Source: Eretmocerus hayati | Taxonomy: Eukaryota > Arthropoda > Insecta > Hymenoptera > Aphelinidae | Assembly: GCA_029851415.1 (NCBI GenBank) | Contig: CM056741.1 | Location: 83,032,282 to 83,096,281 of the forward strand | DNA length: 64,000 nucleotides | Reading direction: 5' to 3' | Shown here: positions 53,651 through 64,000 of the stretch, in pieces | Position numbering within the stretch: position 1 is the stretch's first letter | How the letters are laid out: each line of letters starts with the position of its first letter | Notes under the pieces: generated by a model | The model's database searches: none | What the model was told of the DNA's origin: nothing | Seen by the model: the letters and a program-made list of their open reading frames with translations, nothing else | Translations under genes and position numbers: made by a program

Positions 53651-55665
53651 GATTGATTGATTGATTGATTGGTTGATGTCCTTTATTCGTCATGGGCCAA
53701 AAAATTCAAACCCACACATTTTTACATATGCTTCATATTTCTAGGAAAAATTTAGTGAAAATGCAAAGAAAATATGCAGAATATAAATAACACAGGCCAT
53801 TTGGTCAAGGACAGGTATGTATCACAAATTGCGACTAGTTGTTACAGATCGCGAATTCGCGTATGTCTGAAATCTGAGAGCATGAGTTCACGAAAAATAT
53901 CGAAGCTTTTACCAGTCAGATGACGGAAGGTCACGTGGAACTGATCGTTAGCTAAGAATAAGAACCCAAGCCTATCATGAATTAGAATAATGATTCTCCT
54001 CCACATCAATCTCGTGAAGGGACAGTGTGATCAGGGGGTCTTTTGAGGCCTCTTTGGATTATGATATCTTCCCAAGCTGCCGAAAACCCGGAGGGAGAAA
54101 GTTCCACAAATGAGCGCATTGCAACTGGGAAGATCTTCTTCCATATTCAAGTCTTATGTTGGGGACTTTGAGTACCCGCTCTTCTAGAACACCACGTGCG
54201 GGGCGCTCGGAATGATACCTGGTAAACATCGCAGCTAGATAGCCGGGCTCCCTGAATGCATGATCTTGTGCATCAAGAGGGCTGCGAAGTATATTCTCCG
54301 CGAATCAGTGCGTAACCAACCCAACCGCTCCCTAAACGGGACGATGTGCTCGTCTCTCATGAGATCAAATATATATCTGACACATTAATTGCCTAGTCTC
54401 TGTACCCGTTGCCACTGTTCGTCCGTGGCGTCGAGGTACACGACCGTGCAATAATCTAGGTGCGGTTGAACCAATGACTTGACTAGGCAAATTTTGAGAG
54501 GTCTGGTGGAACGTGCCCTAAAAAACCGCAGACCGTATACGGTTCTGTTGAATTTCTTAGTTACTCGGTCAATGTTCAGTTTCCGCGTCAATTCACTGTC
54601 GAGTTCAACACTAAGACTGACAACCGTATCACTGAACGGGATGAGCTTTCCTTCTTGTATCTCAACCCCCGGCAAGTCCATTCTCTTCAGATCTCTGTTA
54701 TTTCTCTGCGAGCTGAAGTAGATTGCCTTGGTCTTGACAGCGTTGAGACACAGGCCAAAACTGGACCACTCAGCAACTAGTCGTACTATTTCTCCGTGCC
54801 GAGCGATGCCTTTTTCAATCTTATTTTTCTCAATTTGGAAATGATTTTGGACGCCATCCGCCTAAAAAAGATGATCTACCAACTTTTTGTCTAGCAAACC
54901 AGCCAGGTCATTCACATACAAGCTGAAGAAGAGAGGCTCAAGAACGGACCCTGTGGAACATCCAGGTGGTTTCGAGCCTATCAGATTTGCCTACTTCAGG
55001 AGTGATTCGTTGGGTACGACCCTGTGAATATGATTTCATCCACAGGGGTGCCGATCTTGAGAAGCCAAAATGTCGTAGTTTCCTGAACAGCTTGGATGGT
55101 GAGATTGTGTCAGAAGCCTTACTAAAATCGAATAGTAGGAGCAAAATGATCTTCCTGTCGATATCTACTCTGATGTCATCGGTCAATTTCAATAAAACTG
55201 TCTGGATGCTATGGTGTTGCCTGAAACCAGTCTGGAAGCGATCAGGTATCTTCTTGATTTCCAAATACTCCATGATCAGGTCATGTGCAATTTTTTCCAG
55301 AAACTTGGAGAGAAAGCACAGCAGCGCTATAGGGCGGAAGTCTGAGACCGTTGATGGGGCGGCAGTCTCCTTTAATGCGATCAATTGCGCTTGCTTCCAA
55401 GCTTCAGGGAAAATGCCAGGAGCGAAAGAGGAATTGAGAATATGTACAATAAGATCAACAATAACTGGAAGAGCTTCCGCGATCACGCTTTGGGATATCC
55501 CACCCGCTCCACGGGCCTATGAGGAGAAATTTTGGATAGCAAGGACTACATCACTGAACTTTGTGGGCTGAAATTTAAGCCCCTCTCCCAGTGCCGAGTC
55601 AATATCGTCCATTGCTTCATTGATACTAGCGATATTGCCTTGCTCGCTAACGCTCGCTCGGCATC
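53651..55665 (-). mobile_element. CR1-type element, minus-strand 5'-truncated remnant
   Basis: The sense strand ends with GGCCCATGACGAATAAAGG and an (AATC)n tail (GATTGATT… on the plus strand, 53651-53675), then a TC-rich run (GA-rich on the plus strand). It is similar to the 49388 family over the second half of ORF2. It is the only CR1-type copy on the minus strand, yet its sense strand is still next to a TC-rich tract. Confidence 0.8.
54230..55665 (-). pseudogene. CR1-type RT fragment (broken)
   Basis: Recognisable blocks: NEAMDDIDSALGEGLKFQPT, QARG-like region with a stop (about 55520), LIVHILNSSFAPGIFPEAWK, SDFRPIALLCFLSKFLEKIA, FRQHHSIQTVLLKLTDDIR, LLLFDFSKASDTISP (Phe to Ser), a GVPQGS region with frameshift near 54940, and the post-RT part at 54385-54681 (QPHLDYCTVVYLDATDEQW). 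Many lesions. The region between 54690 and 54930 retains traces of the YADD block, altered. Confidence 0.8.
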
Positions 55666-56194
55666 ACTTTATTTGGGAAACTCGATAGTTTTGCGATTTC
55701 TAAAGGTATTTTAAAATTTTTAGAAAGTTGTTAAGGTAGGTTTTTTAATAGGATTCTTCACTACTAAGACTATTGATTAATAAAAAACTTCTGAAGCTTT
55801 TAAAAATTAACTTTCCCATACAGGTTCACGCACGCAAGCACAAAAAAACTCTCCAATGTTCGATATGACTGTTGTTTCTACATTTTCCAGAAGACTACTT
55901 TTGGAAAATGTATAAACATACTTTTGAATTGATACTTACTTTTGAATTCATCGAAGAAGTTTCTATATATTATAAGAAACCTTTCAACTATACGTGACTG
56001 ATGAGGATCTGTAATAAAAAAACTTGGAAGAAAAATTTTTTCCGCTCTAGACTCAATTTCTAGACGCACACAGCTGATAAGGACTTCCATCTCAATACAA
56101 ATACTTGTCTACATATGTGACATTCTCAATGGTCCGCTCTGAATTGTCATAAAATTATCTCAAAAAAAGACCATAAAATGAAATTCTAACGGAA
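55666..56194. other. unassigned AT-rich spacer
   Basis: No coding or repeat signal was recognised. Confidence 0.4.
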
Positions 56195-56375
56195 TGAGGA
56201 TAAAAGATAATAAAGAAAATGATGAGATAACTCAAAGATAACGGAAAGATAACTAAAAGATGAAAAGATAACCGAAAGATGACGTTGAGATAAAAAGATA
56301 ATCAAAAGATAACTACCAGATAATCTTAGATGATAATATAGACGAAGATACAATAGATATTTAGATACACGCGAC
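56195..56375 (+). repeat. GATAA-rich degenerate repeat
   Basis: About 180 bp of AAAGATAAC / AAAAGATAA-like units, closing with TTAGATGATAATATAGA and ACGCGACA. Related tracts occur at 59195-59365 and 60370-60525. Confidence 0.75.
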
Positions 56376-56412
56376 ATCGATCTTGAAAGTCGTTAGAGGG
56401 AGCTGATAAAAG

Positions 56413-56445
56413 TATATATAAAACTGAAGCGGCGAGTAGGGCCAG
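56413..56445 (+). promoter_or_regulatory. TATA box and start region of a small transcription unit
   Basis: TATAAAA at 56417-56423 (within TATATATAAAA) stands 27 bases before the A of GCCAGTA (56444), a partial initiator. The spacing fits an arthropod RNA polymerase II core promoter. Confidence 0.45.
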
Positions 56446-57665
56446 TATGTCTTAATCCATCGTGGGGTGAAGTCAATGCCGCTCCTGATGATCGAGGAGT
56501 CACTTCGGAAGCCAACCTCCAGGAGATACGGGATCAATCGAAGTCTATCACAGGGGACTTCACAGGTGAGTAATTTCATCTAAACAATTGAATACACAAA
56601 CATTTAAACATATAACTTCAATAATTATATAATGTTTCATTTGAGTTGTAGCATCCAACAGTATGAAGCAATCTCAACTCCAGTCTCAACTCATCATCAT
56701 TCGGAAATTCCCGGAGCATCATAGGAGGCTGCAATGGTGAGTCTTTATTGATCACTCAATCAATAATTAATTGATCAATTAATATTAATCAATATGCATA
56801 AAATGTTCGATACACTCACTCATATGAATCCACAGTTACACACACACACACACACACAAACACGAACTCACTCACATACATTCACGCTCATTCACTCACA
56901 TATAAATATACCTACCACACAATTCACTAACACATAAGCAAATGCAGTTGGTCTATGAACAATAATATAACTTTCATTTTATTTATTTTCAGCCAATAGA
57001 TCAGTCCAACATCCGATTGCAGCTGATCATTCAGATGTTAAAGAAAAATGACTTTGCCACTGGAACAGTCAAGGGTCATATTCAAAGGCTGCACTGGTAA
57101 CTAATAGAATGATCTTTTGAATGATCAATGATTATTAATATAATCTATAATTTTATCAATTAATAGGCCTATAATAAATCTTTCAACACACACACACTCA
57201 CCCACCCACCCACCCATACACGCACATACACAATTAATTTCAACATTCAATACCTATACACAACACCTCCCTCATAATTCTATTGACACACACACACACA
57301 CACACACATCTACTTGCACACACACACACACACACACACACCCATATATACACATATACACACAAACGTCTTCAATTGTTTTATAGTAGAAAAATAATAC
57401 GCTTGAATGATTTTTCATTCTACAGCACCACCGAGGCCGAGAGAAAGTGTATCCCGCTAACCCATTGGACAATCTCAGTCAACAGGAGATTCTCAACAGG
57501 AAATACGTAGTCCAGGTGATTCCAAATCATTGAAGATTATTTAATGTTCTGAATGATAATGTAAGATTCTAATACTATTTGTGGAAAATTATAAAAACTT
57601 CATGAAAATTGTAAAGAAATGTATGTATATTGAATAATCCAATAAAATTCGACAGAGACGGGACT
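56444..57665 (+). CDS. putative small spliced gene, 92-residue product, unknown function
   Basis: Candidate exons with canonical borders: exon 1 56444-56565 (CACAG|GTGAGT), exon 2 56652-56736 (TTGTAG|…ATG|GTGAGT), exon 3 56993-57096 (TTTTCAG|…CTG|GTAACT), exon 4 57426 to about 57665 (TCTACAG|…), with AATAAA at 57641-57646. Joining exons 1, 3 and 4 gives an open frame from ATG 56476 (MPLLMIEESLRKPTSRR) through NDFATGTVKGHIQRLH to TAG 57508-57510, 92 residues. Adding exon 2 (85 bases) shifts the frame to a stop four codons in. Exons 2 and 3 look alike near their ends (CTCATCATC / CTGATCATT; GGCTGCAATG / GGCTGCACTG), suggesting exon duplication. A two-codon uORF (ATG TCT TAA) precedes the start. 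No signal peptide or known domain. It could equally be a spliced non-coding RNA. Confidence 0.4.
57181..57362 (+). repeat. (CA)n microsatellites in intron 3
   Basis: Several CA/CACACAC runs separated by short spacers. A shorter CA run lies at 56835-56860 in intron 2. Confidence 0.85.
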
Positions 57666-57677
57666 TTTGCCCGTCTC
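57653..57677 (+). other. hairpin GACGGG…CCCGTC
   Basis: AGACGGG and CCCGTCT pair around a seven-base loop just after the AATAAA. A related string (GACGGGATTTTGCCCG) recurs near 59484 and 60644. Confidence 0.5.
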
Positions 57678-57689
57678 TCCTCTCTCGTC

Positions 57690-58490
57690 TCCATTCATTT
57701 CATAGGTTTAGTTAGAATAAACTTTCGAATAATTTTAAGTCACTTGAAAAGGACTATAAAATGATTTTTGCTAAGGTTTGACAAAATTCAATTCATTTAT
57801 ATTCAAATTTCGACCATTTTAATTGATTGCAAAATTACACTTAATTTACAATCAAGACCATGACAATAGGACAGAATTTTCAATAATGATAATCTTGCGT
57901 CACAGTAGAACTTTTCCTAATAATCAATCGACTTGACATCCACATACGAAGAATCCAGTACTTGACTATCGCCTGCGGTAGGGTGCCTCACAAGAGTGCT
58001 GAGGTAATGTCAAGGACTCGGTGTTCTTATTAGCTGACTGACGGATCCCATCAAAGAATTTCCCCCCAATTGAATCCCTACATATCTGAGTCATTCTACA
58101 CAGAACCCTTGAAGGTCCCCTGTTAGTAAATGACTCATCCATAGATTTGTACATTCTCTTGGAATCGTGAAATTCTGGGCTACGAACGCACATACTCTGA
58201 CTGCATTATCCATCATGCAATAATTGAACAAAATAGAGAAAAGATTCTCCTGATAATAACTTTTAGAAGATTTTGCAATCAATTAAAATCGTCATCAGAG
58301 ATCAAAGTTTTCCTTTTTTTTCAATACTCTCACCGAAATAGAATAAGAGATAATGATAAACTTTTTAATAACTATTGTTGCAAAATGGATTTTACACTGA
58401 AGAACACTAACAGTCTCTCATACAACACCATTGATGATTCAAAAAAAAACCAAAAATCACATCAATCATAATTAAAACACTTCAATTCAC
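57690..58490. other. unassigned AT-rich DNA
   Basis: Only short frames were seen, including 57966-58193 on the minus strand, none recognised. Confidence 0.4.
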
Positions 58491-58780
58491 ACTGATGAGA
58501 ACGTTGCGGTGACTCGCCTAGGCCATGGCTCAAGAGTGATTAACTCCGCTGAGAGCGACCGAAGCGAAAAATCCAATACAAACTCATCAACACCACACTC
58601 ATCACATATATAGGCTTTAATGCAATCAACTAATCACACATAGCACTATTGAAACACCCACTTTACACTGATGATAACGTTGCGGTATCTCGCCTAGGCC
58701 ATGGCTCAAGAGTTATTAACTCCGCTGAAAGCGACCGAAGCGAAAAATCCAAAACTAATCCATCAACACTTCACACACAA
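58491..58780 (+). repeat. tandem repeat, 176-bp unit, about 1.6 copies
   Basis: ACTGATGAGAACGTTGCGG at 58491 recurs as ACTGATGATAACGTTGCGG at 58667, exactly 176 bp apart. The following TCGCCTAGGCCATGGCTCAA and CGACCGAAGCGAAAAATCC are shared by both. Confidence 0.8.
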
Positions 58781-58854
58781 CATGATAAGACACTCAAATC
58801 AATATAACAAAAAATCTAACAATTTCCATAATGCAACAGAAGAAATTTATTCAT

Positions 58855-59518
58855 TCAAATTCATTAATAAAATCTTTCTAAATAAATATCAAATCTTCTA
58901 AGGAGTACCCAATGCATAGTTGAAAAGATATTCAATAACCAACTTTTTTCATGGTAAATCACTCAAGTGTTTCAGAAAAAATCATGTAAATTAAACAACG
59001 ATTGAGTGATACCATCTCCAAAAAATGACATAGTACATAAAAAATCAATCACTCCAATATTAAATTGGAGTGATTGATTTTTGTATTAAACAATTGTAAT
59101 AAACACCAAAGAAATGAAAATGTATCAAAAAATCACTCGAAAAAGGAAAAACAACCGAAAAAGCATAGTAGAAATAATCAAAAAACGACTAAATAACTTA
59201 AAAATAATCATAAGATAACCAAAAGATAATCAAAAGATAACAATAAGATAAAAAGATAATCAAAAGATAACTTTAAGATGATCATAGATGATCTTAGATG
59301 ATCTCAGATGATCTTAGATGATCTCAGATGATCTTAGATGATCTTAGATAGTGAGTACTTAGACACTCGCGACACATAAGGGCTATTGTCGCTCTCAAAA
59401 TACCAACTCATATTTTTTTCCGTCAAGTTAGCAACCCTGCTTACGATTTTACGTTGGCAGCCCTGCTCAGGGGGATCCGGACGGACGGGATTTTGCCCGC
59501 GGCTTGATTATTGTAATT
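58855..59518 (+). repeat. duplicated segment, copy 1
   Basis: Similar to 59916-60677. Landmarks are TTCATTAATAAAATC, GTTGAAAAGATATTCAATAA, a GATAA-rich tract, ACTCGCGACACATAAGG, and CCCTGCTTACGATTTTA followed by GACGGGATTTTGCCCG. It includes an extra perfect hairpin at 59040-59082. Confidence 0.75.
59040..59082 (+). other. perfect 19-bp hairpin
   Basis: AAAAATCAATCACTCCAAT and its exact reverse complement are separated by ATTAA. It is absent from the duplicate copy. Confidence 0.8.
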
Positions 59519-59912
59519 TTCGTGGGGTGGAACGAGAGCTCCCGCAAAGTGTGCGTTCGACTCATCTGGTGTGAAACCATGCACTTCTTCCTCTTTGCTC
59601 TTAGGCAAGGGGCTGAGATTGCGCATCTCCTTCCAAATGATCTTCTCCTGATCAAGAGCATCTGAGAAATGGGTTTGAATGGAGGAGTTATGCTCATGTT
59701 CAATGCACAAGTAGACCTCTTCGCTGAGCCGAGGCTACATGAATAGCGCGCGCGCGCGTCTTGCCTATTACGACCATGTATAAGAAAGCGCGCCCGCGCG
59801 TGATTCCTCGTATGCATGACAGCATAAGCGAGACGCGCGCGCGTGCTTCCTATGTAGACTCGGCCATGGTATTCGTTTTGGAGCTCAGGACACTTGCGCT
59901 GGTTACGCTGGT
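59519..59912 (-). pseudogene. CR1-type ORF2 fragment between duplicated segments
   Basis: The minus-strand frame contains FSDALDQEKIIWKEMRNL, PLPKSKEEEVHGFTPDE and NAHFAG, matching residues just before the RT of the intact ORF2 (about 50745-50890). A (CG)-rich stretch (59745-59850) lies within it. It separates the two copies of the duplicated segment. Confidence 0.75.
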
Positions 59913-59915
59913 TAC

Positions 59916-60677
59916 AAATTCATTAATAAAATCGTTCCAGATAATTAAAGAATTTTTTAATGAGTATTCAATACATCGTTGAAAAGATATTCAATAATCA
60001 ACTATTTTTATAGTAAAATCCCTAAGATTTCCATTCAAGAATCATCAGTAGCCGAACAATAACAGCTCTGGAAATTTGCATGATAGACGAAGAGAAAGAT
60101 TTGATTGAAATATTAGCTGAACATTGAAAAATATGATGATAAATATTCAACTGAATAATGAATAATGGAAAAAAGATCATTCAATAATAACTGACTTATT
60201 TCAAAATTTCAAAAAGATCAGTTTCTCACGATTGAATAATACCATCTCTAAAAAATTGCACAGTCCATAAAGATAGAATTACTCCAACTCAATATACCTA
60301 AAAAATGGAAATGTAGTGAGAAATTACTCGAGAAAGTAAAAACAACCGAAAAAGCAAAGTAGAGATAATCAAAAAACGACGAAATAACTTGAAGATAACC
60401 ACGAGATAACCAAAATATAAAAAGATAATCAAAGATAACAATCGAATAAAAATATAATCAAAAGATAATTTTAAGATGATCCTAGATGATCTTAGATGAT
60501 AAGATAAACTTAGATGATAAGTACTTAGTTACTCGCGACACATAAGGTCTATTGTCGCTCTCATAACATCAACTCATATTTTTTTTCGTTAAGTTGGCAA
60601 CCCTGCTTACGATTTTAAGATGGCAGCCCTGCTCGGGGGACCTGGACGGACGGGATTTTGCCCGTGGCTTAATTATT
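59916..60677 (+). repeat. duplicated segment, copy 2
   Basis: Counterpart of 58855-59518, with the same order of landmarks and a diverged GATAA-rich tract (60370-60525). Confidence 0.75.
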
Positions 60678-60889
60678 GTATCAATCAATATCAATATTCC
60701 GAATAACGACGAAAGGCATGGAAATCACCGAAACCCTCTGAATAGTGACGGGGCAAATTGTTTCAATCGTAATGAATCGCGTGATCATTCCATGAAGAAG
60801 AGCGCGCGAGCGAATTTACTAGTACTTCATGAACAGCATCAGCAAGAACTTACTGATTTTCCAAATACGAAAAATGCTCATTTTAATGG

Positions 60890-61825
60890 TTAGAACGCAG
60901 TTGAGTCGTAAAAATTGTATATGGCCAAGGCCCACACATTTCAAAAAAATGCCCAAGTCGCTTAAAACTACGTTATTACAATTATGGAGATATTGAGAGT
61001 AATGAAAACGCATAATTTCCAAATGATAGAATTATTACAACACACGCGCATTTCGAATTTCGTCGCGGTTAGAACCCATGTACAGTATTCCAATAAATTA
61101 ATTTAGTTCGGTTTATCTCGATGTTTTCAATGTGGTTAGAACCCATGCATCTTTTTGTAATTCCTGAGGCAGTTAGAATCCACTGTACCAGAGAGCAATG
61201 TCGTTAGAACCGACGCTTCTCTGTTTAGATCCTCTGAACCGTTAGAAACCACGCATCTTTTTGTAATTTCCGAGGTGGTTAGAATCCACTGTATCAGAAA
61301 GCAATGTGGTTAGAACCCACGCTTCTCCCTTTGAATTCTCTGAACGATTAGAACCCACGAATCCTTCCAAATGATTGACACTTTTTGGAAATGAATTTTG
61401 TGGTCCGGGCCCACGGTTATTTGGATTTGTTAGACCATCTAGATTTCTCGAATATCATGAATAGTTTCTATGTGGTTAGAACCCACGCATTTTGTGATTT
61501 TTTAGGTGGTTGAAACCCACTATACTAGGGCGCAAAGTGGTTAGATCCCACGCCCTCCCGATTTCTATTAGATTATCCACGTTTTTAGAATCCATTGTAT
61601 TAGAGAGCAATGTGGTGAGAACCCGTTAGAAATTCAGCGCGTGTGGTTGAGAGCCGAGGGTTTCCACATTTTTTTAGTGGTTAGAGATCACTTGGACCTA
61701 TAGTATGTGGTTGGAATCCACAGAACTAACATTTTTTGGAGGATTCAGATTTGTTCGAATCTACATTGATGTATTCGGAAATCAAGGCGGAATAAGTCGA
61801 ATACAGTGGTTGGAACCCACTAACG
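60890..61825 (+). repeat. array of about 18 short palindromes GTGGTTAGAACCCAC
   Basis: The imperfect palindrome GTGG-TTAGAA-CCCAC and variants (GGTTAGAATCCAC, GGTTGGAACCCAC, GGTTGAAACCCAC) recur at irregular spacing of about 30-65 bp, for example near 61069, 61134, 61169, 61276, 61309, 61474, 61505, 61537, 61707 and 61805. Spacer sequences are partly repeated (CGCATCTTTTTGTAATT). The core resembles the RNA polymerase III B box (GGTTCGANTCC) with C to A at one position. Function unknown. Confidence 0.7.
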
Positions 61826-64000
61826 ATTGAAATTGATAGAATTATTCATTAAATGATATGAATATATCAAGGAGATTGTTTTGGTTGAGAGACATCGAAA
61901 GGCAGAGTCTGTCCGAACGACATAATCAAGCTCGTTCGTAATTGAGCATTGAGATAGAGTGAATTGCAGCTGAGAGTTCGTGAGTAATCCGAGCGAGTTA
62001 ACCGAGCCACAGGGGAGTAATTTTTTCCATACCAAAGGGTGCACATTTGATTTTTCTTTGCGCGGCCAATGGCCGTGGTCAGCCACGCAAGAATGAGTGT
62101 TCAATCTCCGAATCCAATATTTTGAAGGTAAAGCTCACAGGAGTGAATTTGATAAACAGCGCACGCTACAGAGGAAATCTCGGGCAAAATCTTATCGAAA
62201 GAAAAAGAAATGTTTGAGTCACAATTTATCGGACTACACGGTTGTATCTGATGAGTATTGATTGAGCTCGCTCTGGATAATTGATCTAGAATCGCGTTAC
62301 TGAGAGCATAATTGAGAGGAATTTCGTAGTTTTTCAAAGGATTCACTGGAAACTGCGTGCATCCATCCGCAAGTAATAAGAGCGTTGAACTTAAATCTCA
62401 GAGCACGAAGTCAGAGATGCTAAATCGAGCCAGTAAGATCGTGAACGTGGAGCAGTCCGCGCTTCGTCAAATGATTCATAGAAAGTGGACCCTACTGGTC
62501 TAGCGGAGGGTAGAAATTTATTTACTATAGCCACATCAAGGTGTCTGGATGAAGGTTTGGATAATGCCCTTAGAAGCCCAGGGGTTTTATACGAAAGGTT
62601 TTATCCTCTTCCAGTTTCCCAACAATCCGATACACGCGAAATTTGCATCGACAATCGGACACAAACAAGAAACAAAAGAGGAAAGAAGAGAGAGGAATAC
62701 CAGGGTGAAAGACGCAACGTCCAACAACAAGCATTCTTTGACTGCAAAAAAAGCGTTCGTTGCCCGAAGTAGATGATGGGCTCCAAGAACTTCAGATTGT
62801 AACATCTCAGAGAATTCCTTCTGTCATCCATTGCGAGTCTACGGAGAAGATTTCACTTGTATGTCCCAAAAGGAGAAAAAAACCTCCAAAAGCAGGAGGA
62901 CGGAACTGTTATCTGCGAGAAAGTGAGACTGAAGCTCCAGAAGAGAAGTTCGAGGTATAAAACTTGGGGAAAGGTCAAGAGCTTCATCAAACTAGGAGTA
63001 GAGTGAGGAGGAAGTTAGGGAAACATGTTTCATTCACACTCCTTGCATATGATCGAGAATTCCAGTTCGCTAATGCAGAGAAAGCATGGAGAATGGGAAT
63101 CCAAATTCACTAGCGATTCTCAGACAACAGTCGACGATTGTAGTTCACTGCAAACTGGATAGCGTTGGGAGGATTCAAATGCAGTTAAAATAAGAGAGAC
63201 AGTGACTTAGGAAGTATGAGTTCATAGGATCCAACAACACACCAAACTCAATCTATCCTGATGGTGGCCTTTTCAGATTTCTCAATACACTGGCTCTATC
63301 ACGCAGACAACAGGAATCGAGGGGACAATCAGATACGCAGGATATTTCTGCTGTTTCGAGCGGAATGAAGCATATCTCAGCTGATTTCGTTGGCTCAAAT
63401 TTACGAGGAAGGAATGACGGGAGGAGATACGCTGAATACAAACAAGCGTTTCCCATCTAAATCCTATCCAAAATCAGATCCGATCACTTACGAAGTTTTG
63501 GGCTTGAGAAATCAGAGGATAGAGAAGAAATAACTGGGAGAATTTTGATGGGCGTAGAAATAGACATATTTTGACTCGAAAAAATGACGAGTATAATACG
63601 CATTGATGTGGTTGCTCCAAATAGCAGCGCGAGTAGAATCAGAGAAGCGAATGATTCATGCTCATCTGTATGTATCGAATGCGTTTGCTTTACGGACCTC
63701 GTCTTTGTTTTTCTCTCAACCATGAAATATGAGAAGTATATAGTACTTTGCTCTACCTTCACTTGATCTACGGCTTATTCTTGCGATAATTTTGAACGTG
63801 TTTTGAATCACGAGAGAATGGTGCGGTGAAAGGTAATGGATTCGTTCCCCTTAAAGAATTTCTATTCACATTTCCACTAAATCGGTCACATGAAAAAAGC
63901 GAATGAATGCGAGCAGTCATCCTAACTCTGAGTCATGCGCAATCTGTTTCAGTTTCAACTCAGTAATCTTCTAGAGTAATTAATTTTTCTCTACGTCATG
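61826..64000. other. unassigned region at right edge
   Basis: Reading frames below 100 residues on both strands, none recognised. No repeat of note. It may be host intergenic or intronic DNA. Confidence 0.4.

Noticed and set aside
53429..53656. 75-codon plus-strand frame opposite the four-cysteine frame
   Set aside because: Low-complexity Glu/Lys/Arg end derives from the GA-rich tract. No domain seen.
58491..58570. Hammerhead ribozyme in the 176-bp repeat (CTGATGAG … CGAAA)
   Set aside because: The intervening sequence does not form stem II, and the second unit changes the core-adjacent G.
60890..61825. CRISPR array
   Set aside because: Repeats are short, variable and unevenly spaced, and the context is eukaryotic.
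60890..61825. tRNA gene cluster suggested by B-box-like cores
   Set aside because: No A boxes, anticodon arms or acceptor stems could be placed at tRNA spacing.
63484..63762. Minus-strand 92-codon frame with hydrophobic stretch
   Set aside because: Short, no start context, no recognisable family, AT-rich surroundings.

Overview
The window looks like repeat-packed arthropod DNA, most plausibly from an insect. The species cannot be named from sequence alone. Pointers are a tRNA-Lys type primer-binding site next to a Ty3/gypsy LTR, R1-clade and CR1-type non-LTR elements, a Penelope-like element, arthropod-style TATA/initiator pairs and abundant microsatellites. No conserved single-copy host gene was recognised. 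Nearly every long reading frame belongs to a transposable element (TE), and several elements are nested inside others.

Layout. 1-5886: 5' part of a minus-strand Ty3/gypsy element (LTR, primer-binding site, long leader, gag, a slippery site, then protease and the start of RT running off the window). 5920-8104: broken DDE_Tnp_4 (HARBI1-like) gene. 8394-13449: two minus-strand R1-clade copies. 13531-19228: a CR1-type 3' fragment, then a decayed long CR1-type copy. 19234-25800: a four-layer nest, in which an ORF1-only CR1-like element is split by a palindromic foldback that itself carries a Penelope-like element and a second palindromic foldback. 26319-26898: small palindromic element. 26899-29530: 5' half of another R1-clade copy. 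29531-31290: unassigned AT-rich DNA with promoter-like motifs. 31290-33652: short R1 and CR1 3' fragments separated by (TC)n. 33701-38725: nearly intact CR1-type element A. 38740-44652: ORF1-only element B, split by a 3.4-kb foldback with 176-bp repeats. 44671-49340: R1 copy 3. 49388-52931: CR1 copy with an intact ORF2. 53039-53430: small four-cysteine frame. 53651-55665: minus-strand CR1 remnant. 56413-57665: a small apparently spliced transcription unit. 57666-64000: AT-rich DNA with GATAA-rich repeats, a local duplication and an array of about 18 short palindromes (60890-61825).

Three themes join the parts. (1) The R1-clade and the CR1-type elements both sit in (TC)n tracts. R1 sense strands are always next to (GA)n and CR1 sense strands always next to (TC)n, which suggests two unrelated families homing to one microsatellite with opposite strand polarity and piling up head to tail. 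(2) Four elements use four apparently different ways to make the second protein: -1 slippage at GGGAAAA (gypsy), UGA-CUA readthrough (CR1), UCC-UGA +1 shifting (element A) and a start/stop overlap ATGGCTAR (R1). (3) At least four long palindromic elements with TA target duplications occur here. All functional claims are inference from sequence.
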